Shown here: positions 17,959 to 25,800 of the stretch, one piece after another
How the letters are laid out: each line of letters opens with the position of its first letter
Numbering within the stretch: position 1 is the first letter of the stretch
Assembly (NCBI GenBank): GCA_964526785.1
Contig: CAZGMJ010000069.1
Location: forward strand, 1 to 26,967
From: CAZGMJ01 sp964526785
Lineage (GTDB): Bacteria > Planctomycetota > Phycisphaerae > Sedimentisphaerales > Anaerobacaceae
DNA length: 26,967 nucleotides
Direction: 5' to 3'
Position numbers and translations under genes: made by a program
The notes under the pieces: generated by a model
Seen by the model: the letters and a program-made list of their open reading frames with translations, nothing else
What the model was told of the DNA's origin: nothing
Databases searched by the model: none

Positions 17959-18060
17959 CACCCGGCCTGAGGACCCGGCCGCGGGCGGTTTGCGGCTCGG
18001 GAAATCCGGCGAATCGCAAGGATGGTTGCAGGATGCAGTTTGCACAGGAGGCGCCCAGTC

Positions 18061-19020
18061 ATGTCCGTTCTGGTAGGAATCGACGAAGCCGGCTTTGGCC
18101 CGATTCTCGGCCCTCTGGTCGTTTCCTCCAGTACGTTTCGCGTCCCGCGGGAACGCCTCAAAGAGGACCTCTGGCAACAACTCCACCGCAGCCTGGGCAG
18201 CCGACGGCGACACCTCGCAGGACGCCTGCTCGTCTGTGACAGCAAGAAGGCGTATACCCGATCTTCCGGGCTCCGGCACCTCGAACGCACCGTGCGAGCC
18301 TGCCTCCTGAGTCTCGACCGCCGGCCTGAGACGCTGGCAGAACTGCTCTGTCTTCTCTCGCCCTCCTGCGTCGAGCGACTTGCCGACTATCCATGGTATG
18401 CGGATATCCGGGACCGTCGCCTCCCGGAAATCGCCACCGATCTTCAGATAGCCGCCTCCGTATTCCAGGACGACATGAAAGCTCAGGATATTCGCCTGCT
18501 CGCACTTGTCGGCGATTGCATCGACGTGGCACACTACAACAGGATGGTGGACTCCGTGCGGAACAAGGCGAGCGTCCTGTTCACCTCGACCGCGGGCCTT
18601 ATCAAACAGGCGTTCGACCAGTACGGACGGGACGACCTCCAGATCGTGGTGGATCGTCAGGGCGGCCGCACGCGTTACCGGGATGTCCTGCAAAGAATGT
18701 TCCCCGGGACCGAACTGAGAATACTGCTGGAGGATTCAACCAACAGCAGCTATGAGTTGACAGCGCCGAATAAGGCCATGCGCATTCACTTCCGGGTGGC
18801 CGCCGATCAAACGCTGCTGCCCGTGGCGCTCGCTTCGATGGTCAGCAAGTACGTACGCGAACTGATGATTGGCTGTCTCAACGACTACTTCCGCACGTTC
18901 AGCACCGATTTGCAGCCCACGGCAGGCTATTGGACAGACGGTTTGCGATTCATCAAAGACATCCAAGCCCATCTGACCGAACTAAACGTCGACCAGGCGC
19001 GCCTCGTGCGCGTACGCTGA
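18061..19020 (+). CDS. Enlarged, divergent RNase HII-like protein
   Basis: The N-terminus VGIDEAGFGPILGPLVV (Asp8, Glu9) matches the signature of type 2 RNases H, which nick RNA in RNA-DNA hybrids and remove misincorporated ribonucleotides. A second acidic site is IVVDRQGG (Asp198). ASMVSKYVRELM (258-269) corresponds to the family's conserved A-S-x-x-A-K-x-x-R-D block, but Glu267 replaces the last catalytic aspartate. The protein has 319 residues against roughly 200 for RNase HII, with extra sequence between residues about 55 and 190. It lacks the N-terminal extension of RNase HIII. ATG 18061 is preceded by AGGAGG about 10 bases upstream; an earlier in-frame start at 18022 lacks support. It converges on the HEAT-like gene with a 47-base gap. 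Fold assignment is firm, activity is not. Confidence 0.8.
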   Translation: MSVLVGIDEAGFGPILGPLVVSSSTFRVPRERLKEDLWQQLHRSLGSRRRHLAGRLLVCDSKKAYTRSSGLRHLERTVRACLLSLDRRPETLAELLCLLSPSCVERLADYPWYADIRDRRLPEIATDLQIAASVFQDDMKAQDIRLLALVGDCIDVAHYNRMVDSVRNKASVLFTSTAGLIKQAFDQYGRDDLQIVVDRQGGRTRYRDVLQRMFPGTELRILLEDSTNSSYELTAPNKAMRIHFRVAADQTLLPVALASMVSKYVRELMIGCLNDYFRTFSTDLQPTAGYWTDGLRFIKDIQAHLTELNVDQARLVRVR

Positions 19021-19067
19021 CAGACACTCCACCCGCCAGATCATTCGAAAGTCCCGCGCCGATTGCT

Positions 19068-19556
19068 CTACCGGCTCTTTTGGCGACGCCTGTTGCGGCC
19101 CCCGCGCTTCCGCGAACCCGAAGCCCGAGGATTACGCCGTTTCTTGCGCTTGCGCTGAACCTCCCTGATAGGCACCTTGCGATTGCCTATCTGGTTCTCG
19201 GTCGCACGCTCCTGCCGTTCCTCAATGAGCCGTATCGCAACCGCACAGACATCCCGCGTATCGACATCGTCGTGATCCAGTCCCTCCTTGAACGCCTCGA
19301 AGACCATCTTCTTCATCCTGCCGCGCATCTTGCGCATCCCGTAAGCGGCGGCGTTCTTCGTCGACTTGGGAACATCCCCAAATAGCGTTTCCTTGAGGAT
19401 TTCCAGACCATCCTCCTGCATCCAGGACAGATTGAATGCTGCCTGTCGCCGCTCCGACGGATTCGGCGACGCCATCTTCTCTCGGAGTTCTTCCAGCAGT
19501 TGCTCTGAAGATTCGTCACTGTGGACATCCGAGTGTTCTGATTTCTCCATGTTCAT
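19068..19556 (-). CDS. HEAT-like helical protein with arginine/lysine-rich tail
   Basis: Cytoplasmic protein of 162 residues with no family that I recognise firmly. Residues 1-20 are acidic and Ser-rich. Residues about 20-115 are helical in two or three HEAT-like units: SERRQAAFNLSWM, then STKNAAAYGMRKMRG, then DVDTRDVCAVAIRLIEE. Residues 131-162 are almost wholly Arg, Lys, Asn, Gly and Ser, which suggests binding to nucleic acid or another polyanion. The start at ATG 19556 is supported by GAGGGG 8 bases upstream; ATG 19550 is an alternative. It lies downstream of the rubrerythrin-like gene with a 176-base gap containing its own likely promoter, so it need not depend on that gene. Confidence 0.75.
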   Translation of the reverse strand: MNMEKSEHSDVHSDESSEQLLEELREKMASPNPSERRQAAFNLSWMQEDGLEILKETLFGDVPKSTKNAAAYGMRKMRGRMKKMVFEAFKEGLDHDDVDTRDVCAVAIRLIEERQERATENQIGNRKVPIREVQRKRKKRRNPRASGSRKRGGRNRRRQKSR

Positions 19557-19711
19557 CAGATCAACCCCTCAATTCAGTCCGGGCAGACAGCGGAGCCTCC
19601 TGTTCCGCACTCACCTCCTGCCACCCTAAGCAAATAGTGATCTATTTTCCTGCCCTCACGCAGCACATACGAACCGCATTGGACCGTTTAACATTGATAA
19701 TACACACTACT

Positions 19712-19740
19712 CTTATACCACGCCGCAACCGCCTAATCAA
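19712..19740 (-). promoter_or_regulatory. Promoter of the HEAT-like gene
   Basis: On the minus strand TTGATT (19735-19740, across the end of the rubrerythrin-like gene), a 17-base spacer and TATAAG (19712-19717) would give a leader of about 148 bases. The leader contains two AGGAGG sequences before the real start. Confidence 0.45.
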
Positions 19741-20230
19741 GCACGCCCTTGTCGGCCGATTCGGTAAGAGCCTGGATATGCCGTATTTCTTCCTTGATTA
19801 TCTGTTCGATCGTCTCGGCACTGGCGGGATCCCTGGCGAAATCCTTCAGACCGCGATAGAAGACAATTGCCTGCTTCGATCTCCTGATAGCTTCGTCGAA
19901 TATGTCCTTCTTCTCTTCCCTGCCCGTCATCCGGCGAGGACCGTTCGGCTTTGTCGAGAAAGCCGCCAAACCAGCCATCACGTGCGGATTCGACAGGACG
20001 TAATTGTTCGGATCGAAAGTCCCAAACGTCCCGGTGTTGGCCGAAAACCGTTTTCGCCGGCCCGCAAGCGCCTTTTCATGCTTCGCACGCCAGTTCGCCA
20101 GCTTATACAGCATGTCGCGCCGATCCTCATCATCGAACAACTGAGCCATCCTCAAGTAAAACTTGGCGGCGTCGTGCTCGATTTTCTCGGCTATTTGAAA
20201 GACTTCAAAGACGTTAAACTTCGTCTCCAT
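19733..20230 (-). CDS. Rubrerythrin/ferritin-like protein with incomplete iron ligands
   Basis: Four-helix protein of 165 residues. Helix 1 has AEKIEHDAAKFY (Glu18), helix 2 has WRAKHEKA (His51), helix 3 has EAIRRSKQAIVFY and helix 4 has IIKEEIRHIQAL (Glu148, His151). This is the ferritin-like/rubrerythrin diiron layout, normally used for peroxide reduction or iron handling in anaerobes. By spacing, the expected glutamates of helix 2 and helix 3 are Arg48 and Ser118, so the diiron site looks incomplete. The C-terminal rubredoxin domain of classical rubrerythrin is absent. ATG 20230 has AAGG 7 bases upstream; a longer frame to 20275 is unlikely. A promoter and a perfect inverted repeat lie upstream, which suggests repressor control. 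Confidence 0.8.
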   Translation of the reverse strand: METKFNVFEVFQIAEKIEHDAAKFYLRMAQLFDDEDRRDMLYKLANWRAKHEKALAGRRKRFSANTGTFGTFDPNNYVLSNPHVMAGLAAFSTKPNGPRRMTGREEKKDIFDEAIRRSKQAIVFYRGLKDFARDPASAETIEQIIKEEIRHIQALTESADKGVLD

Positions 20231-20307
20231 CGGCGTGCCTTCACACAGAGGCCCCGGCAGGTACACACTCCCCACTTGAGCGCCACTCAGTCAATCCGAC
20301 AGTCCAT

Positions 20308-20328
20308 TTGACACAACTCCAATGTCAA
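20308..20328. promoter_or_regulatory. Candidate operator TTGACA-N9-TGTCAA
   Basis: A perfect 6-base inverted repeat with a 9-base spacer begins at the last base of the -10 box of the rubrerythrin-like gene and covers the expected transcription start. That position would suit a dimeric repressor. The regulator is unknown. Confidence 0.4.
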
Positions 20329-20356
20329 GAATATCGGATTTCAGGCCAAAAATCAA
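20328..20356 (-). promoter_or_regulatory. Promoter of the rubrerythrin-like gene
   Basis: On the minus strand TTGATT (20351-20356), a 17-base spacer and TATTCT (20328-20333) precede the gene by about 100 bases, with the candidate operator directly downstream. Confidence 0.45.
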
Positions 20357-20428
20357 TAGGGATGCCCCGTTTTTTTCCAAATTCACCTATTTCGGACCCG
20401 TTAACCGCCGCAGACATCGCCACCGCAA

Positions 20429-21556
20429 TCAGAATTGCCCCAGCCAGTTGTCGGCAAAGTACGCCAGATCGGCCAGGTTGACTCGATTGTTGTTGTCCAG
20501 ATCGCTCCGCTTGCGATGCTCGATGAAAACCACAGCATCGCCCCCACCCGCACCGTTCTCATCGCCATCAATGGCATACCCTGTCTCGGCACCAACCACC
20601 GTATCGCCGATCGTAACCGTGTATCTGTCGTGAATGAGCGCTTCAGCAAAGACAATAGTCATAATCGCAGACTCGCTCCCGCCTGCGCTGAATGCAACCG
20701 GCAGCCCCGCCTCGTCGACGGCCTCTATGTCGTTCCCATCGAAAACAATCGGCTCGCTCCACAGAATTCGCAGGGTATCCAGCCCGGCCAGACCCGTGTG
20801 CACATCGTCATGTACAGTTCGCGGTTCCATCATCACGATCACGGGCCCCGCAGGCATGCAAGGCCCGGAATAAGACAAGCTTACGCCTGCCGCCGCAGCC
20901 TCGCACGCGTTGCCATACGTTCGACCGTCGCAACCACAAACAGGATCCCACACTCTCGGGCAGACAATCGGCCTGCTTGCGCAACTGCCCTGCCCCTGAC
21001 AATCCCCTACCGCCTTGGCGCAGTAATGCTCCACATCGCAGTCGTCATTGCTCGTACACACGCGGGCACAGCCGCCCTCATACGCCACATTGACACCGGC
21101 CATCGCGGCGTAGCACGCATTGCCGTACGTCGTCCCGTCGCAGCCGCACACCGGATCCCAGAGATCCGGGCAGGCGCTCGGCAGCGCAGTACATACACCC
21201 TGTCCATCGCACTCACCGGGCTCTTTGTAGCAGAAGTACCCCTGCTGACACGCATCATTGGACGTGCAACCGGAAGCAAGGCACTGGCCTTCATAATCAA
21301 CGCTTACACCCGCCATCGCCGCATAGCACGCATTGCTGTACGTCTTCCCATCGCAGCCGCACAGGGGATCCCAGATATCCACACATGCAACCGGCCGCGG
21401 CCGGCACTGCCCAATCGCACCGCAATTACCGGTATCAGTCTGGCAATACTCGTCTTTCGAACAGTCCGTATTGGAGTTGCAGTCCCCGCCCGCATAGCCC
21501 GTGCAAAGAAAAATACAGACAAAAACGGAACAACATAGAGATGGATACACTTTCAT
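20429..21556 (-). CDS. Secreted triple Kazal-type protein with C-terminal dockerin-like module
   Basis: Secreted protein of 375 residues. A signal peptide (about 1-24) is followed by three tandem units of about 67 residues (26-92, 97-163, 167-233). Each has an EGF-like half, with cysteines ending in GxCxxxP, and a Kazal half with DPxCGCDGxTYxNACxAAxAGV and a final GxC. Kazal domains are known as serine-protease inhibitors; bacterial copies with CGCDG are common but mostly uncharacterised. Residues about 236-348 look like a beta-sandwich, and 351-372 (DLDNNNRVNLADLAYFADNWL) is a single dockerin-like calcium-binding repeat typical of Phycisphaerae exoproteins. ATG 21556 has only AGGA 11 bases upstream, and this lies inside a hairpin. 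Inhibitor function is inferred from the family. Confidence 0.88.
   Translation of the reverse strand: MKVYPSLCCSVFVCIFLCTGYAGGDCNSNTDCSKDEYCQTDTGNCGAIGQCRPRPVACVDIWDPLCGCDGKTYSNACYAAMAGVSVDYEGQCLASGCTSNDACQQGYFCYKEPGECDGQGVCTALPSACPDLWDPVCGCDGTTYGNACYAAMAGVNVAYEGGCARVCTSNDDCDVEHYCAKAVGDCQGQGSCASRPIVCPRVWDPVCGCDGRTYGNACEAAAAGVSLSYSGPCMPAGPVIVMMEPRTVHDDVHTGLAGLDTLRILWSEPIVFDGNDIEAVDEAGLPVAFSAGGSESAIMTIVFAEALIHDRYTVTIGDTVVGAETGYAIDGDENGAGGGDAVVFIEHRKRSDLDNNNRVNLADLAYFADNWLGQF
20858..21481 (-). repeat. Three tandem EGF-like plus Kazal coding units
   Basis: Three in-frame units of roughly 200 bases each encode residues 26-92, 97-163 and 167-233. All keep the cysteine pattern and the CGCDGxTYxNAC core, but the linkers differ. 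The units have diverged in the EGF-like half more than in the Kazal half, which indicates old duplications. Confidence 0.85.
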
Positions 21557-21562
21557 TTTTAC

Positions 21563-21583
21563 CGATGTCCTCGCAGGACATCG
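21563..21583 (-). promoter_or_regulatory. Perfect hairpin over the ribosome-binding site of the Kazal gene
   Basis: Two 9-base arms, CGATGTCCT and AGGACATCG, pair perfectly around a 3-base loop, 6 bases before the ATG. The only Shine-Dalgarno-like AGGA upstream of this start lies in the 3' arm. Folding would hide it, so translation may be controlled by an RNA switch, protein or ribosome standby site. Confidence 0.55.
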
Positions 21584-21684
21584 CCTCAACACCCTGGATC
21601 ACATGACGCCACCAGGCCACTTCGACCCCGGTGGGATCAGAGCCCGCGACAAACGAGCCGCCTGAACGCGTCTTGCCTAGCCAT

Positions 21685-21713
21685 ATTATAAGACTTTGCG
21701 GACGCAGGTTCAA
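21685..21713 (-). promoter_or_regulatory. Promoter of the Kazal gene
   Basis: On the minus strand TTGAAC (21708-21713), a 17-base spacer and perfect TATAAT (21685-21690) predict a start near 21678 and an untranslated leader of about 120 bases. The leader holds several GC-rich stem candidates and ends in the hairpin over the ribosome-binding site. I could not match it to a known riboswitch class. Confidence 0.65.
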
Positions 21714-21869
21714 TCATAAACGCGCCAGAGATCACGACTTGCTGCAACAAACCGCCTCTACCCTGCCGCACGCCTGAGGGAAACATATTCAAGTGCATTC
21801 GCCTCAATAACCGATGTACAGGACAGAAATCGGTATGGTCAGCATGACGGTACCTATGATCTCTTTTCA

Positions 21870-21900
21870 AGCCCGGCGGAAGTGCGCGCTTCGCCGGGCT
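21870..21900. terminator. GC-rich hairpin between the Kazal and cysteine-cluster genes
   Basis: Nine-base arms AGCCCGGCG (21870-21878) and CGCCGGGCT (21892-21900) pair perfectly and are extended inward by AAG/CTT past one bulged base. On the plus strand it is followed by GTCTTTAT, only a weak T-run. It lies 137 bases past the stop of the minus-strand gene at 22037, so it may end that transcript before the Kazal promoter. The rest of 21714-22036 holds only short, unconvincing frames. Confidence 0.4.
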
Positions 21901-22036
21901 GTCTTTATGCTATTCCACCGCGAGACCCATTCGGCGGCGTTTCTCCCGGAGTGTTCGACGACGCGATGAATACGGTGCGAGTACGAATGACCGTGCGTGA
22001 TACCAGTGGTCGTGCCAGTCCTGTGAGCCGGAAAGC

Positions 22037-22558
22037 TCAGATATCGAATAGCGTGTGACCTGAGGCGGCGGCATGCGTTTTGATCGATTCCAGACAGTCG
22101 GCGCATAGCAACTGCCCCGAGTCGATGTGATGCAGAGCGTAGATCGAAAAGCCGTTCGTCCCACAGCACTCGCACGCAAACGTCTCGGCGACTACATCAG
22201 CGATTCTGTCCAACCTCGCCCGCGCCTCCGCCAGTTCCTGCTCGTATTTTCGGACCTTCTTGTCCATCTTCCGGCTTATCCCCGAAAGATCCTGGGTCTT
22301 CTCGAGAAAACGCGCTTTAAGGCTGGAAACGGTTTGGCCACAATCAGCCTTCGCCTGCTCCCTTACAGCCTCCAGGTATAGCTCAAAAGCTATGTTTGTC
22401 GCCTCCGTCTTCTTCCTCGTGCCCACGCGGGACCCCTCAGGTTTCAGCGCGCGGGCCCGTATTCTGCGTTCACCAGGCAGCCGCACCCTCCACCTCCATC
22501 GTCCTTTGACGCGATACATCTTCCCGGGCAGTTTCACTACAGGTGCATAATCAGCCAT
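22037..22558 (-). CDS. Unknown protein: basic N-terminus, coiled coil, cysteine cluster
   Basis: I do not recognise a family. The 173-residue product begins with a basic, Trp/Arg-rich segment (YRVKGRWRWRVRLPGERRIRARAL, about 15-38) that would suit a small beta-sheet nucleic-acid-binding element. A helical region follows, with probable coiled coil at about 95-125 (KKVRKYEQELAEARARLDRI). It ends in a cysteine cluster: Cys129, Cys131, Cys132, then Cys152 and Cys155 with His143 and His144 between, consistent with a zinc ribbon. No signal peptide or membrane segment is seen. The start ATG 22558 has no clear Shine-Dalgarno. An inverted repeat ATCACA-N10-TGTGAT at 22574-22595 lies just upstream. A regulatory or DNA/RNA-binding role is only a guess. 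Confidence 0.65.
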   Translation of the reverse strand: MADYAPVVKLPGKMYRVKGRWRWRVRLPGERRIRARALKPEGSRVGTRKKTEATNIAFELYLEAVREQAKADCGQTVSSLKARFLEKTQDLSGISRKMDKKVRKYEQELAEARARLDRIADVVAETFACECCGTNGFSIYALHHIDSGQLLCADCLESIKTHAAASGHTLFDI

Positions 22559-22764
22559 GTCGATCCGTTCGTTATCACAGAGACAGCATTGTGATTTCGT
22601 TTCCGTAGATATATCGGCCCACCGCCCCGGTTACTTCTGTTAGTTATCGATTCTCGGCCGAAGTACGCGTGCCCATCGAGGTCTGCCCCGCAAACAGGGA
22701 AGATATAGCGTCATTTCTGTGCCCGATAGCCGGTTGGACGTATGCGTACAAAGCCGCGACTGTG
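22559..22764. other. Divergent intergenic region before the giant secreted gene
   Basis: This is the left part of the 322-base gap 22559-22880. It contains the inverted repeat at 22574-22595, in the leader of the minus-strand gene. I see no supported gene and no convincing minus-strand promoter. The right part holds the promoter and leader of the giant gene. Confidence 0.5.
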
Positions 22765-22794
22765 TTGACTCTCATGGCGGTCATATGTTAGAAT
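22765..22794 (+). promoter_or_regulatory. Promoter of the giant dockerin-LTD-CotH gene
   Basis: TTGACT (22765-22770), an 18-base spacer and TAGAAT (22789-22794) predict a leader of about 80 bases before GTG 22881. The leader repeats AAATGGCC twice near its 5' end. Confidence 0.6.
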
Positions 22795-22880
22795 AGTGTT
22801 GAAATGGCCAACAAATGGCCGGCTTCGCGTTTTTCGGGGCCGGTTTCCCTCCCGCAGCGACGAGGAAGGAGACGCTGAAG

Positions 22881-25800
22881 GTGCACAGGTCTATCTTGAG
22901 GCCGCTGATCATTCTGACCGTGTTTTTGGCAACGGGCGCGGTAGCCGCATCCCGTCTGCCGGGGGATCTCAATCGCGACCACAGAATCGATTCGGAAGAT
23001 TTGTGGATGCTCGCCTATCATTGGCTGGATCAGAACTGCCTGACGCCGGGATGTGCCACCGACCTGGACGGAATGGGCCAGGTAAACGCGAAGGATTTCG
23101 CCCTGCTGGCGGATGACTGGCATGCCGACGGGACTACGCTCGTCATCAGCGAGTTTATGGCAAGCAATCACAGCGAACCGCCCCTGCAGACAGGGGAAGT
23201 GCTGGATGAAGACGGCGACGCTTCCGACTGGATTGAAATATACAATCCAACAGATCAGCCCATAAGCCTCGATGGCTGGTATCTTACCGACAGCAGTGAC
23301 GAGTTGGATCTCTGGCGATTCCCGGACGGCCTGACCCTGGGGCCGGACCAGTATATGGTCGTTTTCGCGTCAGCCAAGGACCGTAAAGGGCCAAGGCAGG
23401 AACTGCATACGAACTTCGCTCTGGCGGTCGAAGGCGAATATCTGGCGCTCGTCGAGAACACGGGCCACATAGCCCATGAATACGCCCCCAAGTACCCGCC
23501 CCAGGAAAAGAACACGACGTACGGCCTAGCCTCAGATACAAGACTCGTACCAACCGACGCCTCGGCGGCATACCTCGTGCCCGGCAGAGCCGATGCCGAA
23601 AGCGACTGGAGAGGCCTCGATTTTGATGATGCCGCGTGGAAAACCGGCCCGGCAAATATGAGCTTCGGCGACACGTCGCCCGGCCTCGATGTCATGTTCA
23701 TCCAGGCCAAAGCATCCGTACCCGATCTCGCCACTGCTGAGACCGTTGTCGCCAACAGGGCTCTCCAGGAGCGCACCGCAACGGCTCGCATGCCTGCGGT
23801 CAATTATCGCAATACGGGGCCGGGCGGCAATTACCCGAACGACCTGCCCTTCCCGGGCACGACAATCGACAGCAATGTGGATAATTTCGCTGTGCTGACC
23901 ACCGGCGTCGTGATGATTCCCGAATCCGGCCACTGGACTTTCGGCGCGAGAGGAGATCAGGGCTATGCGATGACGTTGACCCGGGGCGACACCCAATTGT
24001 CGCTGTCCTGTCCTTCGCCGAGCCCTCGAGGAGTAACTGACACGCTGGAGACATTCTACATACCACAGGCCGGCTTCTACGCGTTTCGACTGCTCTTCTA
24101 TGAATATGTAGGTTACTCCGGCCTGGAGGTGTTCGCGGCCAAAGGGACGTTCTCGACGTTCAGCCAACAGTACTTCCGCCTGCTCGGTGACACGGAGAAC
24201 GGAGGACTGCGCTGCAGCGCCAGGCCCAACACCGACGTGCAACCGCTCATGCTCGATACGAACACGTCCCTGTGGACGCGCATCGAATTCGACGCCTTTC
24301 GGCCGGATATGATGCGGGCGCTCAAATTGTCCGTGAACTACGAAGACGGGTTTGCAGCCTACATAAACGGCCGCCATGCCGCGACAGCCAATATGCCGAA
24401 CAGTCCCATGTGGAACTCCGCTGCTGCGACGGATCGGCCGGATGAAATGGCGGCAGAATCGGTCGAGTTCGATGTCTCCCACTGCATCGAGCATCTTGTA
24501 CATGGTCGTAATGTCCTGGCTGTCCAGACCTGCAATGATGATGTCTCAGATACCGCCTTCGAGATCGCGTGCCGGTTGGACGCCGCCAACAGGCAGCTCG
24601 CACAACAGTATTTTGGCAAGCCCAGTCCATGGCAGCCGAATGAAACGGGTATGGTGGACATCGTATCCGAGCCGAAGTTCAGCCACCAGCGCGGGTTCTA
24701 TGACTCGGACATCCTCGTGACTATCGCAACCGAGACTCCCGGAGCGAAGATATACTTCACGCTCGATGGCAGCGAGCCATACGATACGGATGGCCGATTC
24801 CAGCCGGGCGTACCGTACGCCGGCCCTCTGCGAATAGCTCAGACTTCCTGCCTGCGGGCCATAGCCATCAAGCCGGGTTGGAAACCGTCAAACATCGTGA
24901 CGCACACGTATGTCATGAATGCAGACTCGAAATTGCGGTCGCTGCCGATCGTCTCTCTCGTCGGTGACCATGGAGAGACCTTTTATGAACCGCACGGCGT
25001 CATGGCTATTGTGGGCGGACGCTATGAAGGCGGGAAATGGGTCTCCGATGGTCCCGGAAGTTACAACAATGTCATGCAGCGAGGCATGGAATACGAACGG
25101 CCCGTATCGTTCGAATATGTCAAGCCGGACAATCGCGACGACCTCCAGATAGACTGCGGCCTGCGCGTCCATGGCAGCAGTTGGATGCGGCCCCGATATA
25201 CCCGAAGCGACGGATACTGGAGCGGCAATTCCAAGTTCAGCCTCCGTCTGTACTTCCGGGGACGCTACGAAAAGGACTGGCTCGAGTATCCGCTCTTTCC
25301 CTTTGAGGTCGACCGTTTTCGAAGCGTCGTACTGCGCGGCGGACACAACGACCGCAACAATCCGTTCATAAAGGACGAACTGCTCCGACGACTCTACAAG
25401 GATATGGGCAACGTAAGCAGCGGAGGAACTATGGCCAATCTCCTGATAAACGGAGAATACAAAGGCTACTACAATCCCTGCGAACACATAAAGACAGCCT
25501 TCTGCCAGGAATGGTACGACAGCGACAAACCCTGGGACGTGATGACCATGAACGGCATTCGCGACGGCAACACGCAGAGTTGGAACGAGATGCTCAACTA
25601 CGCGCGCTCGCACAATCTTGCCCAGGACCATCACTACGACTATCTCGCAGAGCGTCTGGACATTGCAGCTTTTGCCGATTATCTGATTCTGCAACTGTGG
25701 TGTGGCAACTGGGACTGGCCCCAGAACAACTGGTCCGCCGCCGCCGAGCAGTCTGATGACGGGACATGGAGGTTCTTCATTTGGGACGCCGAAGGAGGAA

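Noticed and set aside
19557..19711. Possible short leader peptide with AGGAGG upstream of the HEAT-like gene
   Set aside because: GTG codons after the AGGAGG sequences are badly spaced, and the encoded peptides have no attenuation-like pattern.
21867..22179. Overlapping short minus-strand frames near the 3' end of the cysteine-cluster gene
   Set aside because: They overlap a better-supported gene in another frame and show no motif or ribosome-binding site.
22574..22595. ATCACA-N10-TGTGAT palindrome resembling a CRP site
   Set aside because: The half-sites are in the opposite order to the CRP consensus (TGTGA then TCACA) and the spacer is longer, so I report only the palindrome.
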